Shown in pieces: positions 33,796 to 41,490 of a stretch of 64,000 nucleotides of DNA. Positions within the stretch are counted from its first letter, which is position 1; each line of letters opens with the position of its first letter. The position numbers and the translations under genes were made by a program. The notes under the pieces are model-generated. The model ran no database searches, had not been told where the DNA came from, and saw nothing but the letters and a program-made list of their open reading frames with translations. The stretch covers positions 40,347 through 104,346 of the forward strand of contig NZ_CALPCM010000009.1 of the NCBI RefSeq assembly GCF_943193015.1, read 5' to 3'. Source of the DNA: Hominisplanchenecus_A murintestinalis. Its GTDB lineage: Bacteria; Bacillota; Clostridia; Lachnospirales; Lachnospiraceae.

Positions 33796-35304
33796 ATGGC
33801 GAAAGCGATTATGATTCAGGGCACCATGTCCAATGCGGGAAAAAGCCTGATTGCGGCGGGTTTGTGCCGGATTTTTAAACAGGACGGATACCGGGCAGCG
33901 CCTTTTAAGTCCCAAAATATGGCTTTAAATTCGTTTATTACAGAAGAAGGGCTGGAGATGGGGAGAGCCCAGGTCATGCAGGCAGAGGCAGCAGGCATTA
34001 AGCCCTCGGTTCTGATGAATCCCATTTTATTAAAGCCAACGAATGATGTGGGAAGCCAGGTGATTGTAAATGGGGAAGTCCTCGGCACGATGAGCGCCAG
34101 GGATTACTTTCAGTACAAAAAGCAGCTCGTCCCCAAAGTGCTGGAGGCGTACGGTAAGCTGGAGAAAGAATACGATATTATCGTGATAGAAGGGGCGGGA
34201 AGCCCTGCGGAAATTAATCTGAAGGCGGAAGATATCGTAAATATGGGCATGGCGAAAATGGCAAAGGCTCCGGTGCTTCTGGTAGGGGACATCGACAGGG
34301 GCGGCGTGTTTGCACAGCTTGTAGGAACCCTGATGCTCCTGGAAGAAGATGAGAAAAAGCTGGTAAAAGGAATGATTATTAATAAATTCCGTGGGGATAA
34401 GACTATTCTGGAGCCGGGGGTGAAGCTGCTGGAGGAAAAGACAGGAATTCCCGTAGCGGGAGTAGCGCCTTATCTGAAAATCCAGGTGGAGGATGAGGAC
34501 AGCCTGACGGAGCGTTTTTCGGGAAAACAGGACGTAGAACTGATTGATATTGCCGTCATCCGGGTTCCGAGGATTTCCAATTTTACGGATTTTAATGCGC
34601 TGGAAGTGATTCCGGGGGTTTCCGTGCGCTATGTAAAAAGCGTGTATGAGCTGAAAAACCCGGATATGGTGATTCTTCCGGGCACGAAAAATACGATGGA
34701 AGATTTGCAGTGGATGCGTCAGAACGGGCTGGAGGCCGCGGTGCTGAAAGCGGCTGCGGACGGAAAGATTGTGTTTGGAATCTGCGGCGGCTACCAGATG
34801 CTGGGAGAGACGCTGAAAGACCCGGAGCATGTGGAAGCCGGAGGGGAGATGAGAGGCATGGGGCTTCTCCCGATGGATACGGTGTTTCAGGGGGCAAAGA
34901 CGAGGACGAGGGTTACCGGCGTCTTTGAGGCGGAAGAAGGCCCGCTGGAAACGCTGGCGGGGACAGCGCTGGAAGGCTACGAAATCCATATGGGAGAGAG
35001 CAGGCTGCACGAAGGGGCGCGGCCGTTTACCGAAATCACGGACGGGGTAAAAGGAGAGAAAAAGCAGGACGGGGCCTTCTGTAAAAATGTGTACGGTACT
35101 TATGTCCACGGTATTTTTGACCGGGAGCAGGTGGCGAAGAGGGTAGTAGAAGCCATCGGAAAGGAAAAGGGCATTGACGTTTCTGAAATGACAGGCGTGG
35201 ACTTCGCGCAGTTTAAGGAAACCCAGTATGATTTGCTGGCGGACGGTTTAAGGAAGCATCTGGATATGAAGAAAATTTATGAAATTCTTGAGGAGGGGAT
35301 TTAG
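33796..35304 (+). CDS. cbiP: Cobyric acid synthase CbiP
   Basis: A 502-residue glutamine-dependent amidotransferase that amidates the b, d, e and g positions of the corrin. The N-terminal AIMIQGTMSNAGKSLIAAGL P-loop, PFKSQNMALNSFIT and LVGDIDRGGVFAQL are diagnostic. The C-terminal glutaminase domain has IPGTKNT-like LPGTKNTMEDL, the nucleophile region FGICGGYQMLGE and YEIHMGES and YGTYVHGIFD at the end. The ATG is 18 nt after cobD behind AAAGAAAGG. Confidence 0.97.
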   Translation: MAKAIMIQGTMSNAGKSLIAAGLCRIFKQDGYRAAPFKSQNMALNSFITEEGLEMGRAQVMQAEAAGIKPSVLMNPILLKPTNDVGSQVIVNGEVLGTMSARDYFQYKKQLVPKVLEAYGKLEKEYDIIVIEGAGSPAEINLKAEDIVNMGMAKMAKAPVLLVGDIDRGGVFAQLVGTLMLLEEDEKKLVKGMIINKFRGDKTILEPGVKLLEEKTGIPVAGVAPYLKIQVEDEDSLTERFSGKQDVELIDIAVIRVPRISNFTDFNALEVIPGVSVRYVKSVYELKNPDMVILPGTKNTMEDLQWMRQNGLEAAVLKAAADGKIVFGICGGYQMLGETLKDPEHVEAGGEMRGMGLLPMDTVFQGAKTRTRVTGVFEAEEGPLETLAGTALEGYEIHMGESRLHEGARPFTEITDGVKGEKKQDGAFCKNVYGTYVHGIFDREQVAKRVVEAIGKEKGIDVSEMTGVDFAQFKETQYDLLADGLRKHLDMKKIYEILEEGI

Positions 35305-35955
35305 ATGAAAGCGCCGCTTGAAAATGTAAAACCAAAAGAGATAGAAACCAGGAGCTTTGAGATTATCACGGAAGAATTAGGAGAGAAAAAGCTGATTCCC
35401 GGAACGGAATTAATCGTAAAGAGATGTATCCATACAAGCGCAGATTTTGAGTATGCGGACAGCCTGTGCTTTTCAGAGGGCGCAGTGGAAAAGGCTGTGG
35501 ATGCAATCAAAAACGGGGCTTGTATCGTGACGGACACCCAGATGGCAAAGGCGGGGATTAATAAGAAAGCGCTGGCGAAATACGGGGGCGAGGTGTACTG
35601 CTTTATGTCAGACAAGGATGTGGCGGCGAAAGCAAAGGAGCAGGGCAGTACCAGGGCAGTTGCCAGCATGGATAAGGCGGCCAAAATGGGAAAACCCCTG
35701 ATTTTCGCCATAGGAAACGCGCCGACGGCTCTGATCAGGCTTTATGAACTGGTAGAAGAGAAGAAAATTTCCCCATATTTGATTATAGGAGTTCCCGTAG
35801 GCTTCGTAAATGTTGTGCAGTCGAAGGAGCTGATTATGGAGACTGACGCGCCTTACATTGTCGCCAGGGGAAGAAAGGGCGGGAGCAATATCGCGGCATG
35901 TATCTGTAACGCCCTGCTGTATATGATTGACAATGAGAGAGATTACTGGAAGTAA
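35305..35955 (+). CDS. cbiC: Cobalt-precorrin-8 methylmutase CbiC
   Basis: A 216-residue CbiC/CobH, moving the methyl from C11 to C12 to give cobyrinate. Evident are KRCIHTSADFEYADSL with the catalytic His, GACIVTDTQMAKAGI, AIGNAPTALIRLYELV and IVARGRKGGSNIAAC. The ATG touches the cbiP stop. It closes the long operon; no clear intrinsic terminator follows, only the short stem CCTTTCGTAAAAAGG and an A-rich inverted repeat at 35983. Confidence 0.96.
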   Translation: MKAPLENVKPKEIETRSFEIITEELGEKKLIPGTELIVKRCIHTSADFEYADSLCFSEGAVEKAVDAIKNGACIVTDTQMAKAGINKKALAKYGGEVYCFMSDKDVAAKAKEQGSTRAVASMDKAAKMGKPLIFAIGNAPTALIRLYELVEEKKISPYLIIGVPVGFVNVVQSKELIMETDAPYIVARGRKGGSNIAACICNALLYMIDNERDYWK

Positions 35956-35982
35956 CCTTTCGTAAAAAGGGGGCTGTCATTT

Positions 35983-36043
35983 GCTAACGCCACATAAGGA
36001 AGTAATTTGAAAATACATCAAAATACAACTTTATGGGCGTTGC
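35983..36043. repeat. Imperfect inverted repeat downstream of cbiC
   Basis: The arms GCTAACGCCACATAAGG and CTTTATGGGCGTTGC are complementary apart from small bulges, around an A-rich loop of about 28 nt. There is no T run on either side. It separates the cobalamin operon from the accessory patch and could be a terminator-like structure or the end of a lost element. Confidence 0.45.
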
Positions 36044-36228
36044 AAAGGTGGAAAAACAGCGTAGAAGGCAGAAATGTTTTTTGCGCTGTCTTTCTTTGTG
36101 TTCAAAAACAAAATCGCACATGGGATGGAAATAAGACCGTAAATTGAAAGCCACAGAGCTGGGAAGAGAATAGCTCCGGGGTTTCCTGTTTGGCAGACAG
36201 AATACTCCTTATTTGCTTTTTCACCCAT
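36031..36228 (-). CDS. Possible small membrane protein overlapping the rrf2 gene
   Basis: A 65-codon frame starting MGEKANKEYSVCQTGN with one hydrophobic segment (PALWLSIYGLISIPCAILFL) and a basic end. The ATG overlaps the last 8 nt of the Rrf2 gene, so translation could be coupled. No family is recognised and its ribosome binding site is weak; it may be chance. Confidence 0.3.
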   Translation of the reverse strand: MGEKANKEYSVCQTGNPGAILFPALWLSIYGLISIPCAILFLNTKKDSAKNISAFYAVFPPLQRP

Positions 36229-36658
36229 CCTGTGTATTCCGGTGATAATCTGCAATGATGTTTTCCATTGTGATGGCTTGCAAACTGTTACATAAATCAT
36301 CCTGAATCTTTTGATAAGAGCAGTCCAATACTTTATGGATGTTTTTCCCAACAGGGCAGAAAGGGGAAGGCATCGCATGGATGCCAATCAGTTTTTTCAT
36401 AAAATCCGGCTCTATTGCTTTACAGATCCGGTATAAGGTTATTTCCTGCAATGGGGCAGTCAGGGCGGCACCGCCAGTCCCGGATTTTATTGATATCACG
36501 CCGGCTTTTTTTAGGGAACTAAGGATGTTCCGTATTGTGACAGGATTGCTGCCTGTAGATAGTGACAATAGCTCACTGGTCACTTTTTTTACATTTCCAT
36601 ATTCATAAATGAAAACAAGGCAATGGACCGCAACAGAACATTTTGTGCTGATATGCAT
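36221..36658 (-). CDS. Rrf2-family transcriptional regulator
   Basis: A 145-residue winged-helix repressor. Rrf2 features: MHISTKCSVAVHCLVFI, the recognition region NPVTIRNILSSLKKAGVI, the wing IKSGTGGAALT and the PFCPVGKNIHKVL segment typical of the YwnA-like subgroup. The three-Cys iron-sulfur signature of IscR/NsrR is not arranged in the standard way, so it more likely senses a small molecule or thiol state than carries a cluster. It is transcribed divergently from the flavodoxin-ferredoxin gene; a palindrome in the shared promoter (36711-36729) is its likely operator. Confidence 0.92.
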   Translation of the reverse strand: MHISTKCSVAVHCLVFIYEYGNVKKVTSELLSLSTGSNPVTIRNILSSLKKAGVISIKSGTGGAALTAPLQEITLYRICKAIEPDFMKKLIGIHAMPSPFCPVGKNIHKVLDCSYQKIQDDLCNSLQAITMENIIADYHRNTQDG

Positions 36659-36710
36659 GGAACGTCCTCCTTTTTTTGATTTTTATAGTGTAGCATACAA
36701 AAGGCATCCT

Positions 36711-36746
36711 GTAAATGTTGACATTACACCTCCACATGATTATAAT
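36711..36746 (+). promoter_or_regulatory. Consensus promoter with overlapping palindrome (putative Rrf2 operator)
   Basis: TTGACA (36718-36723) and TATAAT (36741-36746), 17 nt apart, drive the flavodoxin-ferredoxin gene. TGTAAATGT-TG-ACATTACA is a near-perfect dyad that covers the -35 box. A divergent minus-strand promoter (TTTACA, 17 nt, TACACT) for rrf2 shares the same bases, so binding at the dyad would control both genes. Confidence 0.75.
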
Positions 36747-36779
36747 TGGTGTAGTTCTAAAAGTTACAGGAGGTATATC

Positions 36780-37544
36780 ATGAAAGTCATTCAAATCATT
36801 TTTAGTCCAACCGGAGGAACCAGGAAGATTGCAGAAACTATTACGTCGCAGTGGGATATCCCTGTTAATGAAATTGATCTGACCAATGCACAGAACGATT
36901 TCTCTGTGGTTGATTTTACCGGGGATGACGTTGCGGTCATTTCTGTCCCGTCTTACGGTGGCCGGGTACCTGCCCTCGCAGCCGAGAGGATCAAAAGAAT
37001 TTATGGAAACGGAACACGTTGCATCATTGTTTGCGTATATGGCAATCGTGCATATGAAGATACACTCGTAGAACTGAATGATATTGCCGAGCAGAGCGGA
37101 TTCCATGTGGTTGCTGCTGTTGGGGCAGTTGCGGAGCATTCTATCATGCATCAGTATGCCACTGGCAGGCCCGACCAGCAGGATAGACGTGAACTGCAAA
37201 GTTTTGGAGAAAAAATCTTTGATAAGCTTAAGAAAGCTGGCTGTACATCTGCACTGCAAATACCAGGTAATCGGCCCTACAAAAAAACAGGAGGAGCTGG
37301 TCTGGTTCCCAAGGCAGACAAGCACTGTACAGGCTGTGGGATTTGTGCTAAAAATTGCCCGGCGCAGGCGATCAGCAGGGCGAATCTGAAAACGGCGGAC
37401 AGTAAGAAGTGTATTTCTTGTATGCGATGCGTTACAGAATGTCCTGAATCAGCCCGTAAAGTAAATGCAGCCATGGTTTCAATTGCGGCATTGGCAATAA
37501 AAAAAGCCTGTTCAGAGAGAAAGAGCAACGAGCTTTATATTTAA
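36780..37544 (+). CDS. EFR1-type flavodoxin-ferredoxin fusion protein
   Basis: A 254-residue electron-transfer protein. Residues about 1-160 are a flavodoxin-like fold with the FMN-phosphate loop SPTGGTRKIAETI. The C-terminal part carries two [4Fe-4S] ferredoxin motifs, CTGCGICAKNCP and CISCMRCVTECP. It should shuttle electrons in the cytoplasm under redox stress or for a reductase elsewhere. ATG 36780 follows CAGGAGG; longer upstream frames would run through the promoter. Repression by the divergent Rrf2 protein is likely from context. Confidence 0.92.
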   Translation: MKVIQIIFSPTGGTRKIAETITSQWDIPVNEIDLTNAQNDFSVVDFTGDDVAVISVPSYGGRVPALAAERIKRIYGNGTRCIIVCVYGNRAYEDTLVELNDIAEQSGFHVVAAVGAVAEHSIMHQYATGRPDQQDRRELQSFGEKIFDKLKKAGCTSALQIPGNRPYKKTGGAGLVPKADKHCTGCGICAKNCPAQAISRANLKTADSKKCISCMRCVTECPESARKVNAAMVSIAALAIKKACSERKSNELYI

Positions 37545-37547
37545 TAA

Positions 37548-37748
37548 ATCATAGAACTTCGGGAAGATTTGCCGGAAAGGCTGCAGCGTGACTTTGCGGA
37601 ACTGCGGAAATATTATGATACCGGCGGATAGTTCAATTTTGATATTTTCTTTGAGGGGGTTGAGGCAACCGTCAAGGGATATTATCTGGCGGAGAAAATC
37701 AGCCGGGCAGACTTGGAGTGTATCTTTTGGAAGTATGGGATTTTGTAA
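37548..37748 (+). pseudogene. Broken small mobile-element ORF
   Basis: A frame directly after the ferredoxin gene reads LREDLPERLQRDFAELRKYY and, after an in-frame TAG at about 37629, continues FNFDIFFEGVEATVKGYYLA to a stop. It has no start codon of its own because the upstream codon is TAA. The sequence looks like a small hypothetical protein common on clostridial conjugative elements, 5'-truncated and carrying a nonsense codon. No function can be assigned. Confidence 0.55.
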
Positions 37749-37773
37749 AAGGAATCTGAAGTGAAATAATAAG

Positions 37774-37814
37774 ACTGGAGCAAATCTGTTTCTATCATAC
37801 AGGTTTGCTCCAGT
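37774..37814 (+). terminator. Strong hairpin between mobile-element remnants and the P-type ATPase gene
   Basis: ACTGGAGCAAATCTGT pairs with ACAGGTTTGCTCCAGT (one mismatch), followed by TTTTG on the + strand. The minus-strand flank CTTATTATTTC is T-poor, so it terminates mainly rightward transcription but may protect the 3' end of the leftward operon. Confidence 0.7.
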
Positions 37815-37841
37815 TTTGTACAGGTATGCATTATATATGTA

Positions 37842-37922
37842 CCGTTTACGATTAAGGAGCTTACCCTAACTCTTGTAAATTCCCTTATAGAGCGTATTGA
37901 AGTCCGCAATAACGATAAGCGG
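37842..37922 (+). pseudogene. Remnant of a large serine recombinase C-terminus (DUF4368 type)
   Basis: The frame reads PFTIKELTLTLVNSLIERIE then VRNNDK, matching the last part of DUF4368-containing site-specific recombinases of clostridial transposons. Only about 27 codons remain and the frame then runs into the ATPase 3' end. It marks a former mobile-element insertion at this site. Confidence 0.55.
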
Positions 37923-37929
37923 TTATTGT

Positions 37930-39801
37930 TTAGTAGAGAAAATTCCGGTCATACAAAAGCGCGGCGATCAGCACGACAAGGCAGGAGCCGCAGTTGTGCA
38001 CCAGCGCGCCTGTGGTCGGCGTCAGCAGTCCCAAAATTGAGAGCGTGATAGCAAGGAAATTAATGCAGAGGGACAGAAAAATGCTGAGCTTGATGGTTTT
38101 CACACAGGCGTCGGACAGCCGTTTCAGATATGGGATTTTCGAGATATCATCGCTCATCAGGGCAATATCTGCCGCTTCTACGGAAATATCGCTGCCCATT
38201 GCGCCCATAGCGACGCTGACGTCGGCGGTCTTTAGCGCGGGAGCGTCGTTTACGCCGTCGCCAATCATACAAATCTTTCGTCCAGCCGCCTGGAGAGCTG
38301 TGATTTCCGATACCTTCTGTTCAGGCAAAAGTTCTGCGCGGACATCTTCAATACCAGCCTGCTTTGCAAAATATTCTGCCGTCTGTTTATGGTCGCCGGT
38401 AAGCAGAACAGCGTGCGTGCCTGTTTTGCGCAGCTTCTTAATCGTATACGCTGCCGTATCACGCAGCGTATCAGAGAGCGTTACAGCGCCGAGCAGCCGT
38501 CTTTGATCTGCCGCTAGAATGACCGCTTTCCCTTCCGTTCTGAATTGTTCCAGTATCTGTTCTGCCATAGCGCAGATTTCGATTTGCTGTTCCTTAAGAA
38601 AAGCTGCGCTGCCGCAGAATATCTTTTCTCCCCGGATAACTGCCGATATCCCTCTCCCAGAAAGCATCCGGAAATCTGCCGCTTCGAGCAGCTCTGTATT
38701 TTGCTGTCTGGCATAAGCGGTAATGGCTTTGGCAAGAGGATGCTCGGAATAACGTTCGGCAGAAGCGGCGATGCGTAAAAGCTCTGTCTCGTCCAGCGTA
38801 TCTGAAAGAGGAGAAATGTCCTTAACGGTAAGATTTCCATTCGTAAGCGTACCTGTTTTATCAAAGGCAACGGTATCAACTTTGCCCATTCTTTCCAGGG
38901 CTTCGCCGGATTTGATGATAACGCCGTGCTTTGTGGCCTGTCCGATAGCGGCCATGACCGCCGTAGGCGTGGCAAGCACCAGCGCGCAGGGGCAGAATAC
39001 GACGAGTACCGTCACTGCGCGGACGATATCTTTTGTGACGGCAAAGGCGGCTATCGCTATCAACAGAGCTACAGGGACAAGCCAGCTCGCCGCCCGGTCG
39101 GCAATGCGCGCCATCGGCGCTTTTTTCTTTTCCGCTTCCGCTACCATACGGATAAGCTTTTGCAGCGAGCTGTCCTCACCGACTTTAGAAGCACAGATGT
39201 CTACCGTTCCAAAACGGTTGATCGTACCGCCAAAAACGCTGTCCCCCACAGTTTTATCGACGGGTAGGGATTCGCCCGTCATAACAGACTGGTCAACAGA
39301 GGTCGTCCCTGAGAGGATTTCACCGTCTACAGGAATGGTTTCGCCGGGAAGAACCCGCAGGAGATCGCCCGGCAGGATGGACTCTGCGGCAATCATTTCT
39401 TCCTTTCCGTCCGATAACCTGCGTCCCTGCCGCGGGGCGAGCTGGATAAGGCTGTTTAACCCTTTCTTTGCCCGCTGGGTGGTCTTTTCCTCTAAAACAG
39501 CGCCGATAGCCATAATAAAAGCGACCTCTCCGGCGGCAAATAAATCCCCGATGGCAATTGCCGCCGCCATAGCGATAGAAATCAGCAGGGCAGAGGAAAT
39601 CTTGCTGATTCCAGGGTTGCAGAGGATCCGCCAGACAGAGAGGTATACAAGCGGTATGCCGCAGATTATGACCGTTCCCCAGGCGGGGTCAAGCGGAAGC
39701 GTTATCCCCGTAAGCGACAGTGCAAGGCTGATAACAAGAAAGATACCGCCTGCGGCCGTCATGGGCACTCCCGCGAGAAAATCATTGATTTTTTTCAACA
39801 T
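37930..39801 (-). CDS. Heavy-metal-translocating P-type ATPase (P1B)
   Basis: A 623-residue metal-transporting P-type ATPase. About eight membrane segments surround the actuator loop MTGESLPVDKTVGDSVFGGT, the intramembrane CPCAL motif near residue 268, the phosphorylated Asp of DKTGTLTNG (about 314), SEHPLAKAI and GDGVNDAPALKTADV. There is no N-terminal HMA Cys-x-x-Cys domain. The last membrane segment has LVHNCGSCLVVL. By motif it fits Zn/Cd/Co-type efflux pumps rather than copper pumps, but the metal is inferred. It lies 18 nt behind cbiO-cbiK with a GGGAGG site and so belongs to the riboswitch-controlled cobalt operon. Confidence 0.93.
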   Translation of the reverse strand: MLKKINDFLAGVPMTAAGGIFLVISLALSLTGITLPLDPAWGTVIICGIPLVYLSVWRILCNPGISKISSALLISIAMAAAIAIGDLFAAGEVAFIMAIGAVLEEKTTQRAKKGLNSLIQLAPRQGRRLSDGKEEMIAAESILPGDLLRVLPGETIPVDGEILSGTTSVDQSVMTGESLPVDKTVGDSVFGGTINRFGTVDICASKVGEDSSLQKLIRMVAEAEKKKAPMARIADRAASWLVPVALLIAIAAFAVTKDIVRAVTVLVVFCPCALVLATPTAVMAAIGQATKHGVIIKSGEALERMGKVDTVAFDKTGTLTNGNLTVKDISPLSDTLDETELLRIAASAERYSEHPLAKAITAYARQQNTELLEAADFRMLSGRGISAVIRGEKIFCGSAAFLKEQQIEICAMAEQILEQFRTEGKAVILAADQRRLLGAVTLSDTLRDTAAYTIKKLRKTGTHAVLLTGDHKQTAEYFAKQAGIEDVRAELLPEQKVSEITALQAAGRKICMIGDGVNDAPALKTADVSVAMGAMGSDISVEAADIALMSDDISKIPYLKRLSDACVKTIKLSIFLSLCINFLAITLSILGLLTPTTGALVHNCGSCLVVLIAALLYDRNFLY

Positions 39802-39819
39802 AATAGAAAACCTCCCGGT

Positions 39820-41490
39820 TTACTCAGAATCCGCAGCTTTCAGGTGCTCCACCAGGAGACGGCGGATACCGGGATACTCGCCAAGCCCCTTTAATGCAGC
39901 TTCTACCTCAAAGCCTGCCGCCGCAAACTGGCTGTACCAGGAATCCGGGTCATCACCGGCCATATCGTTTTTGGCGTGGTCTCCGGCTACAATCATAAAA
40001 GGCGCCAGAATGACTTTAGACGGATTATAATCTTTTACCATTTTCATCAGCGTTTCCATGGAAGGATAAGCTTCTACAGTGCCGAGAAAGATATTTTTGT
40101 GGCCTTTGTCTTTGAATGTGTAGTCCAGGGCTGCATAGATGGAATTGGCATAATGGGTGGTTCCGTGCCCCATCAGCACAAGCGCTTCCTCCTGCTTTAA
40201 ATCAGGAAATTCTTCTATGACAGCTTGAATGACCCGGAGACTGTCCTGTTCACTGGTAAGAAGAGGGGCTCCGAAAGAGATAGAGTGAAAATTCTCACGG
40301 AAGGAAAGGACGTCTTCCTTCATCAAATCATTTTCGATCCCATTGATGACATGGGTAGGCTGTACCACGACATCTGTGATACCGTCTGCAAGAATTTGTT
40401 CCATTGCTTCTTTTACAGTATGGACATGGATGTTGTCACGGCTTTTGAGCTTTTTAATAATCATTTTGCTGGTCCATGCCCGGTACAGTTTGTAGTCGGG
40501 AAAGGCGTTCTGCATATCCCGCTCAATGGCGTCAATGGTGACTTCTCTTGTGTCGTTGTGGCTGGTTCCGAAACTGACAGCCAGAATCGCTTTTTTTGTT
40601 TCTGTAGACAATGTTTTCTTTCCTCCGTAGTGTGGGTTTGTTTTAATATCTGCAATGTAGGACTCCAGGGTATGTAAATCCTTTGGAAGCGGCAGGGAAG
40701 CTTTGAGGATTCCCTTTTTGCAAAGGCTTTCAAAAAGCTCCAGAACTGCGGGGGGCTCCAGATTGGTCGCATGGAGCGCAGCACGATTTCCGAATACCTG
40801 GGCGGGGGTTCCGTGCATAAGGACTTTTCCCTCATGAAACAGCATGACTTCATCCGCCCACTGGTAGGCGTAGTTTACATCATGGGTGGCCATCAGAACC
40901 GTGATGCCTTCCTCGGTCATCTGGTCTACGATTTGATTTACCATAGTAGTATGTTTGGGGTCCAGGGCGGCGGCAGGTTCGTCCAGAATGATGATTTCCG
41001 GGTGCATGACCAGGATATCTGCAATGGATACCTGCTTTTTCTGCCCGCCGCTTAACGCATGGGTGGGTTTATGGCGGAACGGGGTGATTTCCAGGGTTTC
41101 AATCACATGTTCGACTTCCTGTCTGGCTTCGTCTTCCGAAACGCCAAGATTCAGGATTCCGAAAGAAATTTCCTGGTAGACGCTGGCGGAAAAAAGCTGC
41201 CGGTCAGGGTCCTGAAACACAATTCCCACTCTGCTTCTTAAATCAAGCAGACCTTTTTTGGTATAAGAAATCTCTTTTCCGTGAAAATAAAGCGTTCCGG
41301 ACTGCGGTTTGTGGATACCTGTGCAGCAGAGGAAAAAAGTTGATTTTCCGCTGCCGTTTGCTCCCATAAAAGCAATCTTCTGCCCACGCCGGATTTCCAG
41401 GGAAAGCCCGTTTAAGGAATGGGAAGTTTCAGCGTCATAGGAAAAATACAGATTTTCAGCTTTTAAAATAATATCATCGTTGGTTTTCAT
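39820..41490 (-). CDS. Fusion of cobalt transporter ATPase CbiO and cobaltochelatase CbiK
   Basis: A single 556-residue protein. Residues about 1-285 are the ECF/cobalt ABC ATPase CbiO with Walker A GANGSGKSTF, signature LSGGQKKQ, Walker B IIILDEPAAALD and the switch His in MATHDVNY. Residues about 292-556 are sirohydrochlorin cobaltochelatase CbiK, starting AILAVSFGTSHNDTRE, with QPTHVINGIEND, LMGHGTTHYANSIY and APFMIVAGDHAKNDM. ATG 41490 overlaps the cbiQ stop as ATGA and has GGAGGAG upstream. The linker ETK-rich segment is short. The fusion couples import energy with the enzyme that uses the cobalt. Confidence 0.95.
   Translation of the reverse strand: MKTNDDIILKAENLYFSYDAETSHSLNGLSLEIRRGQKIAFMGANGSGKSTFFLCCTGIHKPQSGTLYFHGKEISYTKKGLLDLRSRVGIVFQDPDRQLFSASVYQEISFGILNLGVSEDEARQEVEHVIETLEITPFRHKPTHALSGGQKKQVSIADILVMHPEIIILDEPAAALDPKHTTMVNQIVDQMTEEGITVLMATHDVNYAYQWADEVMLFHEGKVLMHGTPAQVFGNRAALHATNLEPPAVLELFESLCKKGILKASLPLPKDLHTLESYIADIKTNPHYGGKKTLSTETKKAILAVSFGTSHNDTREVTIDAIERDMQNAFPDYKLYRAWTSKMIIKKLKSRDNIHVHTVKEAMEQILADGITDVVVQPTHVINGIENDLMKEDVLSFRENFHSISFGAPLLTSEQDSLRVIQAVIEEFPDLKQEEALVLMGHGTTHYANSIYAALDYTFKDKGHKNIFLGTVEAYPSMETLMKMVKDYNPSKVILAPFMIVAGDHAKNDMAGDDPDSWYSQFAAAGFEVEAALKGLGEYPGIRRLLVEHLKAADSE

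Noticed and set aside
34030..35109. 359-codon frame antisense to cbiP
   Set aside because: Same shadow pattern; the sense gene has full CbiP motifs.
35956..35975. CCTTT/AAAGG stem after cbiC as operon terminator
   Set aside because: Only 5 bp and followed by GGGGG, not T; too weak to call.
38771..40030. 419-codon open frame on the + strand opposite the P-type ATPase and cbiO-cbiK genes
   Set aside because: It lies antisense to clear domain-bearing genes, has Ser/Arg-rich low-complexity translation and no ribosome site; it is a codon-bias shadow.
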